A stretch of DNA of 64,000 nt from positions 33,358,083-33,422,082 of the forward strand of contig NC_086253.1 of the NCBI RefSeq assembly GCF_021018805.1, given 5' to 3'. Under the pieces are notes generated by a model. The model saw only the letters and a list, made by a program, of their open reading frames with translations. It had not been told where the DNA came from and made no database searches. The stretch comes from Prinia subflava. Taxonomy: Eukaryota; Chordata; Aves; Passeriformes; Cisticolidae. A program made the translations under genes and the position numbers. Positions 47,884 through 60,325 of this stretch are shown piece after piece; position 1 is the stretch's first letter, and each line of letters opens with the position of its first letter.

Positions 47884-48051
47884 TCAACATCCTGTAGAAA
47901 GTTTTTGTCTCTCCATTGTCTCCATAACTAACGGCAGTTTGTAAAATCTGTTGAAATGCAAGAGTTCTCTCTTTAAGTAAGCCAGCCGCTTGAGCCTCGC
48001 TGGGTTCAAAGCATCTGATCTGTAATTGTCCTCGTTGAGGAACGACGACAT
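47884..48051 (-). CDS. 55-codon divergent ORF of unknown function
   Basis: The minus-strand ATG at 48051 has A at -3 and opens a 55-codon frame: MSSFLNEDNYRSDALNPARL, KRLAYLKRELLHFNRF, then YKLPLVMETMERQKLSTGC and TGA. It lies outside the GC-biased part of the CpG island, and its composition is balanced and protein-like, basic and probably helical. A minus-strand AATAAA follows within 30 bp, near 47855-47860. It would be transcribed away from the putative IRF2 promoter. I do not recognise the protein. It could be a small divergent gene, an exon of a larger one (an acceptor-like ttgcatttcaacag lies inside), or chance within a divergent non-coding RNA. Confidence 0.3.
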   Translation of the reverse strand: MSSFLNEDNYRSDALNPARLKRLAYLKRELLHFNRFYKLPLVMETMERQKLSTGC

Positions 48052-48385
48052 TGTCCTTTTCCAAAGGCAATGGCAGCCCCAGCATGCACGTGTACCAGGC
48101 TGAAACCAAGACTCCCACCTCAGCAGAGGGGCTAGAGACGCAAGGAGCGATTGAGCCGGTGTTGGCGGAGCTGAGCGGCAGGAATTGCTCTCTGGTCCCC
48201 GGGAAAACCTGCTTTGAGCCCTGGTTTGTGCGTCCCAGAACAGTGCTCCCTCGCTCCTCGCTACCCGGGAACAGTACTCCTCGCTCCAGCTCTCGGTGCA
48301 GCCCTGCGGGTCCGGGGGAAGCTCCCGCTGATCGCCGGTTCCGGGCAGCGTCGGTGGCCGAGCCCCGGGGTGTGCCGAGTCCCAG

Positions 48386-48468
48386 CGCCGTGCCGTGCCG
48401 TGCCGTGCGGTGCTGTGCCGTGCCATGCCTTGCATTTGCACTGTTCCGTGCCGTGCAGTGCCGTGCCC
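48386..48468. repeat. (GTGCC)n imperfect pentanucleotide repeat
   Basis: Tandem gtgcc/gtgcg units with interruptions at the left edge of the CpG island. It makes periodic open frames on both strands (CRAVPCRA, ARHGTA) that are not genes. Confidence 0.9.
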
Positions 48469-48688
48469 CGGCGCGGCGGTGACGGGCGCAGCGCTTCCGC
48501 GCCCGCCGCCGCAGCCCTGCCCCCGCCGCCTGCGCGGCCGGCCCGGCCCGGCGGAGAGGCGGGGGGATTTCCAAGCGCCGGCGGCCTCGCCGCTTCCTCT
48601 CCTTGTTTTGCTTTCGATCTGGCCCTCTCTCCGCCCGGGCGGAGGCACTGAACTTTTAGTTTTGCTCCCGCGATTATTCAGCGCCTGT

Positions 48689-48703
48689 TTTCATTTCCAT
48701 TTC
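48689..48703 (-). promoter_or_regulatory. ISRE-like element (IRF binding site)
   Basis: The minus strand reads GAAATGGAAATGAAA, three GAAA-type repeats with two-base spacing, which fits the GAAANNGAAA core bound by IRF proteins. It lies about 35 bp upstream of the TATA-like box. Confidence 0.5.
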
Positions 48704-48737
48704 GTGTCCCCTGGCAACGGCGGTAACCTTGAGGAAT

Positions 48738-48745
48738 TATATAAG
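48738..48745 (+). promoter_or_regulatory. TATA-like box
   Basis: TATATAAG in gaattatataagggccgcg, followed by GC-rich sequence. It would place a start near 48770, just at a possible donor (caag|gtaatt), so the box may serve a minor start or none. Confidence 0.35.
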
Positions 48746-49801
48746 GGCCGCGAAAACGGGCAGCCAAGGTAATTTTGAATTATTTTCTGTTTTTTTTCCT
48801 ATTTATTCTTTTCTTCTTGTTTAATTTTTATTTTATTTTTCCGCATTGCCGCCGTTTCCGTGTGCGGGGCAGCGGGGGCTCCGGGGCAGATGCGCATCTG
48901 TTTTAAAAACAAAAGGTCGGGTTGCAGCGACCGGGGCCGAGCCCGAGCCCGATTCGGCCGCTACGTTTGAGAAGGGGCGGGGGGGAAGGGAGGACGCGGC
49001 CGCGGAGATGGAGCGGACAGGGGGTACCCGCCGCTTCCCGGCTGGGGAGGGAGTAGGGCAGACAAAGGCGGGGGCGTTGGATCGCGAGGGCCGCGGCGCG
49101 GGCCGGGCCGGGCCGGGGGCCCCCGCACTTGTTGCGGGGCTGGCGGCTGCGGCGGCTCCGATAAGGGAAGGGAAGGGGAGCGGCGGCGGCGCGGGCGGAG
49201 GGGCCGCGGGCGGGGGTCGCTGCGGCGGGGGGGCGCTGCCCCCGCGGGCCGGGGGCGGGCAGGGGCGGGGCCCGGCCCGCCTCGCGGAGGCTCCGTTACA
49301 CAAGCGGCGGGCGGGGCCGCCGCGCCGGGGCGGGAGCCGGGGCCGGGGGCAGCCCGGGGTCCCACCCTCGTGAGGGTACGGCAGCGGCAGCGCGCAGGGG
49401 GAGATGCAGCGGGGCTGGGGGCGGGCGGGCCGCAGCGGGCGGGTTCCGCGGGAGCGGCGGAAGGAGGAAGTGGCGCGGCCGCTCGGTTCCCTGCGGGAGC
49501 GGCCTGCCGTGCTGGTGGCGCGGCCGCCTTCGCGGGCGCTGTTGTGCCCCACGCTGGCGAGCGGAGAGCCGAGCGCTGGACATCTAACCCCAGAGGGAAA
49601 TTAGGAACCAGGATTTTCTTTGTGCGCGGTACGCGGGGTCAGATTTCAAGCGTCTTGCCATGGCTGGGATCAAAGTTGCGAGTACCTGAAGAGTTGGATC
49701 CCTCGGCCCAGATTCTCGGAGGTACTTAGGTTTTTAACTCCTGTTTTGATTAATGTGAGCTGCTAAACAGCAGAGTCTGTGTCTTAACCTTACTTCTTTA
49801 G

Positions 49802-49849
49802 ACACAGAGCTCAGATAAAGGAATTCCGGAGTGGAGAACTTTCCTTCCG
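49802..49849 (+). other. candidate 48-bp untranslated IRF2 exon
   Basis: The pyrimidine tract and AG (accttacttctttag) at 49801 and a strong donor, CCG|GTAAGT, at 49850 bound a 48-bp segment just right of the CpG island. This is the best-formed exon pair seen there. It could instead be the end of a longer first exon with only the donor used. Confidence 0.3.
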
Positions 49850-52800
49850 GTAAGTGTTCAGTTGTAATTTATAGCCCACCTTACCGTGCTGAGTCTTGCA
49901 GGCATCATTCTCTTGAAGGTCTGGGCAGTTGTAAATGGAGAGCTCTGTTTCTGGAGATAAATTACAGCGTGTTTAAGTTTACAGTTATTCTATTCAAGTC
50001 TTAACAACCTTTGCAGGATGCCTGTGTTAGTACCATAAAAAGAGAGTTGAGTGAGGCAGCAACATTTAAATTCACACTAACACAGAGACAGTCACACAAA
50101 AGGAGCAGAACTGATCTGTGAGGCAGATGGTCTCAGTCTGAATCGCAGTTTTTCCTTGCCACCAGCCCCTTCAGATGCATCAGTATCCTTCTTTGGCCCC
50201 TGTTGGTAACGTGCTGCCAGGGAATTACTTCTTGTGCCCTTTTCTTTTTGCTGGTAAAACATGGTGAAAGGTGTGAGAGCTCCAGCTCCTCAGGCACAGT
50301 ATCACTTCATTGTGGTTGTGTGCCACACTGCAGCCCCTCAGTGAGTGCAGGCATGGCAGGGTGTCAGCCTGCTGAGCCTTGTTTCATCTCTCTGAGGCTG
50401 CGGGTCCCAGCAGGTTGGCAGGTGCAGGTAGAGCAGTCAGTCAGTATTATTGTTTGGCACATATATTGGCACTGCTACCCAGTTACTTGCTGGTGACAGA
50501 AGTGGCAGATTTTAGGAGGTGTCAGGTCAGTCTCTAGAGAAGAGCTGTTCATCACAGGCCGCACTGTGTGGAAATGGGTAGCCAAGAGGTATGAGAAGTA
50601 ACCATGCAGGCTATTAGGAAAGGGAGTTAAAGGCCCCTTTCTCCATTGAATAAAGGTCCTTGATGTGTGGGACCAAGTGGAGTTAGAGGCAGTTTTAATA
50701 CAGAGTTGAGAAAATGATGAAGAAAAAGGGTGCTAAGATTCAAGAGAAAATAAAAAAATATTTTGGAATAAATGGAGTCTACATTAGAAGAATAGGCTTT
50801 ATGTAAATAAATTTGCAGCCAGGCTATGTATGCCTTCAATGAAAACATGTACTTATATATACCATATCTATATTAATATATGTTTAAAAACAAAACAGTG
50901 AGAAAAAGCTGGTGGATAAGGATTGTAAAGTTTGCCATAACACTCTCTCTCTTGAAGTGGTGCTTCACCTCCATGGTGTTAAAACATCTCCATGATAGAA
51001 TACTTGGAATGTCAGAAACTTTGTGGATGCGTAGAGAGGCGTGAGTAGCTTACATGTGCATGATGTGGGAAACCTCTTATTAAAGAGGAAATAACTGTTT
51101 GGGGAAGTAACATGGGGTCCCATGGCTTGATGTTCTAGGCCTGTGTAGGAAGAGAGATTTGGGCCATATGACTGACTGCCCAACCTAGATGTTAACAATA
51201 ATTGTCATATATTAAGGGAGTGTAGAGAAGCTCCAAGAGTAGGAAATAAGATTGTTAATGAGAGGCCTAGGTTGCCCCCATGTAGATCATGTCATGGGCC
51301 AAGATGAATTTTGCCAGGTGCCAAAAACCCCTACTTTCTGCGTGTAGCTTGTACAGATACACTGGGGCTAACAGCTCTGGACAAAGTACTGGCCAGCAAG
51401 AACCAAGTTCAGAATTTTGCATTCAAAATCACAGCCAGTTCTGACATAACACCAGTTCTAATGTCCTTAAACTCAATGTTATTGTGGCAGTGTGTACTCT
51501 TCCGAAATAGATCTTCATATAGCGAGGAAAGAAATTAATCAAATGGTGAGAGGCAGCCAAAAGTGTAAAATAGTTGTAAGTGGCATGTAATTCTTCAAAG
51601 ACACTAATAATAAAGGTTCAAAGCAGTTGTATGTCATTTGTCAAAAATACCAAAAAAGCTGAGCAGGCTGACAAGCAAAGCAAAGCAGCTCAGTACAAGT
51701 AAAAAGACCCCTTTCAAATGTTAAGGTTTCATCTGCAAATGGGAAAGGTGGAAAAGAACATAAAATCTATGTCAAAGACAATAAGGTAGGCCAAAGAGTC
51801 ATGCTGCTAAAGGCATGAGAACAGTTAGAATATACTCTTTGAAGCACATCAAACCCAGGAAGCTTGCTGATAAGTTATCCATGTGGAGAAGGAGTGCCCA
51901 AGGAAGATAAAGTCATGGCAGGGTGAAACAAATTCTCTGAGCCTTGCTTCACCAAGAAAGAGTTTAAGGAGATTCTTTTGCAAGAGGCTATTTTTTAAAG
52001 GAGTGAACACATGGGAGAGTTTTTCAAAGTGAAGTGTCTGTGCGAGAGGGTGTGAGAACAAACCGTGGGGAAGGATGAAGTAGAAGGCAGGAGGTGATTG
52101 CCGAGTTTTGAAACAAATTAATTGGAAAGTTACTGATATGTTGCATCTTGTGTGTAACTCCTTGAGTGCTCCAGAAATAGGATGTAACAAATGAGCTGTC
52201 AGTTTTTCAGGGTTTCTGTGGAGACTCAGAACTCAAGGATGGGCATTTTTGTTTGTTTGTTTGGTTGCCAAGGATTAGTGAATGGGACTAGTGAACATGG
52301 GTATAAATGTGAAACAGTGACAAAGACTAGTCCTGACTTTTATTGCCAGGAAGCTGAGTGTCTCTGACTCCTCTAGCATAGTCTAAAGTTTAGTTGAGTG
52401 ACTGACTCAACTAAAGCATTCTCCAAGAGTATTGCAGAGCTGTTGTCTGGTTGATGCAGTCCTTACTAAAGCAGGGCCAGTTTCAAGGTGGGATCAGTTT
52501 GCTTTGGGCTGTGCAGTCATGGCCAGTTTCCTCAGTGAAAAGAGGTTATATCCCTCACCTCCAGTCTGCCCAGGCCTAAGCCTTCAAGGGATGGAGCAAG
52601 GGTTAGGTGGGAATGTGACAAGTTTATTGCTTGTATTAACTCATTTGGAGCATGAAAATCCCCAAGGCTGAACCACAATGTCTGCAGAAGAATCTTATTT
52701 TGAAAATGTGGATGTAAGTTTGTAGATGAAGTTCAGTACAGACCAATTTCAGTGTCATGCACATGGAAGGGATTTTAATCCTAATTTTCTGTACACAAAA

Positions 52801-54309
52801 ATGAAGTATGAACTGACTTTCTACTCAGGAAAAAATCATAAAACTTGTATAATCCAATGAAAAAATAAGCTCTGTGCCAAGATGTGGCTAATAAAGGATA
52901 GGACAGGTTAGGAATTATTAGAAAGGAGTTTAAAAAAGAAATAGAAAGCACCATCATGCCACTACAAATCTATGTTGGTCCTCTCTCCTGATTCAGGAAG
53001 TAGTGAAAGTTGCTGAGCTACAGAGAGGATGTCAAAGATGATGAAGGGTAGGAAGGAGCTTTTGTGAAAGAGTTAGTAATTTGGAAAAGAGCTGACTGAA
53101 GGGACTGTGGGGATATTATTTAAAATCACTAGTGTCATGAAGAAAGTGAAGAGGTAAGATAAAGGAGACCCAAATAAAACAATTGGGAGGCAACTTCAAA
53201 AAAACACACAATACATAAATTGTGGTGCTCACAGCCACTGAATATATGTCAGGAGTTTACTCGGGTTCACGAGTGATTAGGCAGTCTTTTGGAGAGGAAC
53301 TTGCTGTGCAACTTAGCAGTCAGGACAGTGCAGTATCAAATTTTGGGCACTAACTGCTGACAGAGAATTACTGCAGATGCTGATCAAGAATCGTTGCTGA
53401 AAACTGCTAATAGAAATTTCCACTGAGAAACATAAGCTAGAGACTATACAGAAACATAGCTACAGCTATCTATTTGCAGATAACAGAGAGAAGCAAGTCT
53501 GCGTATTGCCCTTTGTTATGTGAAACTTGTGGCATAAGATTTTATTGAACTTTCAGGGAAAAAAAAGCCTATGATGATCCTGTTTAATTTGGGCTTGCTA
53601 CCCCAGCCCTTGTTAACCTGACACCAGTTAAGTCAGGTTAAGTGTATCCTGTATGCATTTAACATTGCACTGGAGTGCAAAATTCCTCTGCCATTTGCAG
53701 GATTAGAACCTCAGCTTGTATTTGGTGCATCATATATCAAAAGTCATGGTCTGTTTCTAGGTGAATATATAAAACAAATCACGTGTTACTCTTGCTTATC
53801 TCTGTGTCTCATTTGTTAAGATTGCTCTTTTGAAACCTGATTCTTCAAAGGCCTAAAATGATTGTGATATTGAGGGCATAAACCATGAGGCAGTGTTTAC
53901 AGAAGTTTTATTATAGCTTGTGCTGCTACAAACTGTGCTTAGTGCAAAACATTTTCTGATTTGTCCTTTGAGATCTCAAGTGCAAAACAAAACAACAAAT
54001 AAGTAAGCGGAAAAGATTCTGGATACAGTAAATGAGAGGAACAGATTTCTTAACTTGCATGTTCTTCATGTATGAATAGCTTTATGCAAAATACTATTCG
54101 GTGTAATTAAATAATTTCCTCTTGGGGTTTTTTGGTTTTGTTTGGGGTGTTTTTTCAGACATTTATTGGAACTGTATGGAAATTCTTTGTATTGACTATG
54201 TGTAAACTCTTGTGTTAAGATTAAAATAATGGCTAAAAACCCCTGAAATCAACAATTAACATTTAGTAGAAGAGACTCCATATTAACAGTTTAATGTTAG
54301 CCCATGTGT

Positions 54310-54410
54310 ATGTAAATATATATATGCAGATATACGTATCTATGTATCTACATATATAAAATACATATTAGGATATATTTTATATAGCATAAAATACATT
54401 GTACAGCACA
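54310..54410. repeat. AT-rich, ATAC/ATAT-biased low-complexity stretch
   Basis: tatatatatgcagatatacg-type text with degenerate dinucleotide and tetranucleotide periodicity. Confidence 0.6.
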
Positions 54411-55979
54411 TACTTCTTATTGACAGACTATGAAAAGGTTTTAAAACTTGCTCTTACAGTTAGTGCTGGCTATGTTTTCAATGTCTTGGAAGCTCATGTA
54501 AAATTTCTGGTTTTTTGAATGACCTAGAGAAAAAAGGAAGAAGTAGTAAGCAGTACAGTAATGTTTGGTTTCTTAATTTGTGATATATTGCAAGCCCAGC
54601 TTTCTGTGTGCTAGAAATCTTCTGACCTCATTGTTTGCTTGGGAGCAGATTGCATTCAGTCAAGTACAGCAGTCTTTAGGACAAAGCAAACATTTTATCA
54701 TGTTGCAGGTTGGACACAAATCTAGGAGCAAATCTGCCTGCATGTGGCATATTGTTTCAGCCCAGGTCCAGAATTTAAATTTTAACTCTTGAGTTATTTT
54801 AACATGTAATTGTTGCTATATAGGTTGCTGTCTTTCAAGGTAGCTTGGAAGTACTAATTTTCATATTCCTGTCTATTAAAGAGTAGGGAAGATTGCTGTT
54901 TGATAGTTTTTCAGCTAACCTTGACAGGTTCGGTTTGTAGCTCCCAGCATATTTCTGGTGTTAGGAATGGCGTTAAGGTGCGTCAAAACTGTTTAAATTT
55001 GGCCTTTGTTCTGAACCGCACATGACAGTTGATGCTGTCCAACCATTTCCCTTTAGCTGTAAAATTATTTTAAGTACTTTTTGAAGACTTAGATACTTAA
55101 CATTAATACAGCACAAAAGAAGGAAGGGTTGCTTATGCATCTGGTCTTGAAAAGTGTGACCTGTGGTTAAGTTCTGCGTTTTGATATGTATGGAAGGATA
55201 TATGCGACCTGAAGGGCCTGGTAAGTGCACAGAGGACAAAGCCTGTACTGTAATATTTCCATTGATATTGCATATACTGAATTTAATTGGATGAGGCATA
55301 TAAATCTGTAAAATCAAAACTAAACAGCCCACCCAAAAACACTTTCCAAAATTGTGACAGCATCTCAAAAAGTTTATCTAAAATAAAAATAATTCTGCAA
55401 TAGGAAAACAAGCAGGATAGGAGAGTAGTGTTTTTAAATTACTGAAAGCTTGCCTGCAGCATTTGAAATCCCAACAGTGTTACATGAAAAAGATGAAAGC
55501 AAAACTTGAGGATAAAATTGAAACCAAATATAAACAAAAGTGAAACCGACTCCGTTGGTTTTCATTTCCCAGTTGGCAAAAATGAAAGAGTAAACACAGA
55601 GGAAAGAAACATGAGAGCTTGAAAAATTAATTCAATTTTACCATTTATTTAATCTGTTGTCTAAGTTAGACTGCTGCATGGCAGCAGCCCCTTAGCGAAC
55701 TACACAATAGAGGGTAGGGACTGCATTCTTGGTTTATCCAGGTACCACTTTTCACATCCAGAGGTCTGGGCAAAGGCCCTGCAATATGGGAAGTGGCCTC
55801 TTCTTCAGTCACAGAAGTGCTGTTTTGAAATGCTGTGGCAAACATGTACACAAAGTACAGTGGAAGTGATGATATCCAGGATGATGAAAGGGCGTCAGTA
55901 ATTCAGCTGGCCAGAGCGCTTGAGTTTTAGTCATGTTGAGATTCATATTGCTGATAGAATTGGGTATAGAATACATAGT

Positions 55980-55985
<6 letters not shown>

Positions 55986-56010
<25 letters not shown>
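55986..56010 (-). repeat. T25 homopolymer (A25 on minus strand)
   Basis: Uninterrupted 25 T on the plus strand. A poly(A) tail of a minus-strand retrocopy was considered, but no recognisable coding sequence lies upstream on that strand. Confidence 0.9.
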
Positions 56011-59000
56011 AATTCCACCTTTGCGGTCATCCACTTAGATCGGGAGCAGATCAACAGTAAACAAAAGATGTAATCCAGTATCAGCTTTGCTGATGGCATG
56101 AAATGACTGTGAATGGTTTCACTCAATTTCCAGAGATCAGTCAACAGCTAGAATGTACTTTGTGACCTTGAGAACGAGGTGGTGAATTAATCAAAATATG
56201 GACAAACATTGGATGGCTGTGTAATCTCAAATTAATGTCCTTCTCCTATTTAGAGATGCATGCTCCTGGGCAGTATTGAAAAAAGATTGGGTGTTGGCAA
56301 GAAGCTTGGACAATCTCTGCTCTTCTAAGGCTGTAGTGGGGTGAAATGAAAAACTTCAGTTCTAGAGGGCCAGTTCTGACACATTTGAACACTTTGCATT
56401 CAAGCATATGAAAATGAAATATTTTGGATGCCAGAACAATTCTGAGATTTGAGATTGATGAGAGAATCCAAAGAAGTCTAGCCTTTTTTAGTTTAATAAT
56501 ATTTATGCAGCTTAGATGAGAAATGAAGATGAGTTGAGTTGTCTCACTGTAGCTCAGTAATATTTTAGGAAATTTCTGAGATAGAAATAGCTGCTGCAGA
56601 TCACAAAGGGAGGCTGATTGCTGTTGGTCTGTGGTCAACACAAAAACTTAAAATTAAGAGCACATTTTGTAATTTTGTAATATTAACTATTCATATCCTA
56701 TGTGTCGTGTGGCAGAGGAAAGAGTAGCATTTTTAGAAAAAGGAGCATTAGATCATATCATTCCAACAGGCATAAGTACAAGTATTTCATTTCTTAGTAC
56801 ACTTTAAGTGCACACCTTTTAAATGTGTGTACAAGAGAAAGATATTTCTCTCTTAAATTCTCCAGTGTCAAGCAATATCTCTGTAATAACTAACTCAATT
56901 TATTTTTTGTGCTCAACACATCTGTCTTTCATGGTGCTATTTTTGTAACTGTAAATAAGTTCATGTGACAGACATGTTTCCAGCTCACAGTGGGTGTTTC
57001 AGAGGATCCCAGCCCCCAAGTCTGTGCCTGCCATGATCTGTCTGTAAAGGAAGTGTCGAAGTAAACATGAGAGTGCTTTTTACAAATCCAAAATAGTGTA
57101 TACTTTTCTTGATTACCTTTTCTTAGAAGTAAAGGAAAAGTTACTGTGCTGAGAGGGCTGGGTTTGCTTCTCACAGTGAGGCTAGGCAGAGGTAGTTTAT
57201 GTCTTTTGCTGCTGGATCTGGGTGTTGTGGTACCAATTAGAAGTTTGGGTAGCAAAGGTGTAGTTGTGAGTTAGCTATTAACTTCAGCGATAGAAACTGC
57301 CCTTGCCCCGACAATAAAATGAAAGCTTTAAGCAAATATTAAATCACACTTTAGTGTAGTGTACAAATAGTTCTTGCTGTGTGTTGCAGAACAGTATGTT
57401 ATACAAACAAAGGTAGCTGTGAGAAACAAGCCAAATCCAAGCTAGGTGGATTACATCAGGTGCAGGTCATGGCCAGTGAATGTGAAAATTCTTCCTTGAA
57501 CACATTTCTCAGTGTTTGCTATCTGGAATAATTTTTTTTCTGCATCCCCGAATGCCTCTAAAATGTCATTGTCTTCTTGCAATCCTGTCTGAGCTTCACA
57601 AACCATCAGTGTGGGAACAATGAGATTAAGCACTTCTCTTTTACAGTGGCTCTTTTATAATGTGTAGCACCCTATAAAGCACTCACCCTGTAGTTTCCCT
57701 TAGGCAAAGGAATGTTAGGTAGGATACTGAGATAAAGACTGCCCAGGCTTTAAAAGGTACTGTCACAGTTTAAGATTCCGATCTTGCAGGTATGTGCATG
57801 CATAATTTCTCACTGCTTTCAGAGAGATCCATGTAGTAAAAGTGCTTGTTAAGAGTTTTAGGGATGTCTCCTGTAAACCTAGTCATGGAGCTCATGAGAA
57901 TGCAGTGGTCTAACAGAACCATGCCGTTGATTGCATCAGTGAAGTGATTGTTTATAATTGTTTGAGCTTTAATAGCCTTCTAGTTTTCATCAGGCTGGAA
58001 ACTTCTTTATGAATCAGGTGTCAAATGCTGAGTTTTCCTGGCACCTTTAAAGAACACACAGAGTTTGGCTTCCGTAAATTCCAACTGACACAACTAAGCA
58101 GCAGCAGCAACAATTATGGGTATTCAGGAGTGGATTTGCGTGTGGGCACTTAATTCCAGAATAAATTGATTATTTTGAAGATAACTGCCCCCCAATGCAA
58201 GTAATTAATTATTCTCTGGCAACCATGACAACAAGCCCCTCCCAAACCTGTCTGAGTGAAGTACAGGAAAGTCGCCACCTCTCTTTTAGGCAGCATTTGA
58301 GAGAAAAATATTTAGAAATCCCAGATACTGAGGACGAATCATGGTCAGTCATCTGATTAACACACAGCTTAAGAAGAAAACAAATTGGATATTGGACTGA
58401 TTATAAATAATCAATATATGGTTGCTTTTGAGACTTCTGGAGGAGGTGGCAAGGGATACTGTCTCTCCTACAGATGTGTTGTCATCCTGATGCCACCAGA
58501 ATCTGGCATCTCCCATCTTCACTTCCTGCGAAACCTGGAAAAAAAAATTAAAGAAACCCCTAGGAAACAAAGTATTCTTTTAAAGCTGAAACTAAAGCAG
58601 TCATTTTGTACTGTCTAGACTAGCATGCATTGATATGTGTGTGCAGATGAACATTGTGGCAAGGATACTGTGGAGATGATCTTTAGCAGTCTGTTACAAG
58701 CCTGGCCCAAACTCCCAGCTGATGTAGGTTGCTGCAGTGCCAGAGAAATGGATGTGCTCAGTCACAGATATTGTGTTCTTCAAGTGTCGTGACAGTGTTC
58801 AACACAGGAGCCAGCACAAGAGAAATTTCACTGTGGGTATTGAGAGGCTGAAGCCTTGCTTCATTATGGCTAAGTCCAGAAGCAAAAAAAAAGAGAGCAA
58901 CCTTTGGGGTTTATTGTATTGAAATAAGATGGATTTTCTTCAGTTAAATTCTAGTCTGCAAATCCAAGGGCTAACTTTATTGAGGCTTGAGATCACTGCA

Positions 59001-60300
59001 AAATAGCAACTCATGTCTTTGCTGCTGAGGGAGAATAAGCTCTGCATGGAAACCAAAGGAAAGAGTGTTTTGATGTGTAACGTCTGAATCCCAGCCAGGG
59101 CATGTTAACACCCTTTGGGTGGAACAGAAATGCTATGGGACTGATGAAACACACTCCATATACAGTATGAGTTCTCACAGTACATTTTGCTGGGCGTGTT
59201 TAACATGCAGTCTGTAATGCTGATTTCAATACACGTTTGAGTTACTTTTGCCTTTGTTTTCTTTGGTTTTTGTTTTGTTTTCAGCGAAAGATGAGTTGGT
59301 TGTTTTTTACCCTCTGGCCCATGAGGATAAAAGGGCTTTTCTTCATTCTACTTAGTGTATCATTCTTGGGTACAGCAGCAGGAGAGGAGTGCGTGCTGAG
59401 TGCTTCCCTCCTCCTCCATCTGCCTTCCAATGAGATGGGCACAACCTGGGCACTGCATTGCAGAGCCTTGGAAAGTTGGGTAGCTGTTGCTAGCATGAAT
59501 CTGTCACGCAGCAGCCTGATTTTCCAGGTTTTTCACCACCCCACAAAGCTTTCTTCTTAGCAGCCATACTCCTGTTGTAGCCCTGCCACATTTTGTTTGG
59601 GAACATGAGTAAGCAGGTGAAGTATTGCCTGGTGATTGCTTGTACAGGTTCTTCTTAAAGGCCAGTCCATTCCTTACACCAGTCTGCCAGACCTGTGCTC
59701 TCCCACCCTGTCTTGCTCTCCAGTTCTTGGCTTTCTGACCTGTCTTGATGAGGTCGCCTCCTTCCTGCAGGCACCAGAGTAAATAAGATACCACTTTTCC
59801 TGGCTGCAGTGAACTCTTTCTCCATGGTGGACAGACAGGATAGTCTTTTCTGCTGCCACCAAAACCTTAGGAAAGAGCATGAAAAATACTGCTTTTGCTA
59901 CAATGTGGATCAAGTGTTACAGCCTACACAGGAGCTCAGTCAGTGAAGCAGCCTGGCCATGGGAACACTTCAACTGAGCTCACAGCAAGAGGTGCTTAGT
60001 GAGAAGCAAATCTGCTCACAATGTTTCCCCCATCCCTCTCTGTTCAGCAGGGCATCACTGACAGAATAATGGTAAGGAAATAGGAGGGACCATTACATGC
60101 ACTTAAAAGAGTATGTTTTGCTTTCTAGCTAGCTGTGAGTGCAGAAAGACTATTATTGGGGTTTATGGGTTTTCTTGCTTCATATCTGTTTTCTAAGTGA
60201 GCATTTCACTTTGAGCCTGTAACCCTTGTACCTCTAAGAGTGGCAATGCCCACTTTGCCTTATTTACTACTCTTTAATGAAGTGTTTTGCTGTTTGTTCC

Positions 60301-60325
60301 AAAAAAAAAAAAAAAAAAAAAAAAA
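60301..60325 (+). repeat. A25 homopolymer
   Basis: Uninterrupted 25 A on the plus strand. No processed-gene sequence was recognised upstream, so a simple homopolymer is the safer reading. Confidence 0.9.

Larger units (their letters stand above)
48280..49640 (+). promoter_or_regulatory. IRF2: CpG island, probable IRF2 promoter and first exon region
   Basis: About 1.4 kb of CpG-dense sequence with many GC boxes and long G/C runs (49080-49370) able to form G-quadruplexes. It lies downstream of CASP3 on the same strand, where IRF2 lies in other amniotes; IRF2 begins with a non-coding exon in a CpG island. An ISRE-like element and a TATA-like box occur in its left half. No IRF2 coding sequence is in the window, so the gene name rests on synteny plus the promoter. 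Confidence 0.65.

Noticed and set aside
47846..49729. Open frames up to 254 codons over the IRF2 CpG island and the pentanucleotide repeat
   Set aside because: Driven by composition and repeat; mutually overlapping on both strands. Only the 55-codon distal part is kept, as a low-confidence candidate.
60301..60325. A25 run as the tail of a processed pseudogene
   Set aside because: No coding-like sequence upstream and no target-site duplication seen.
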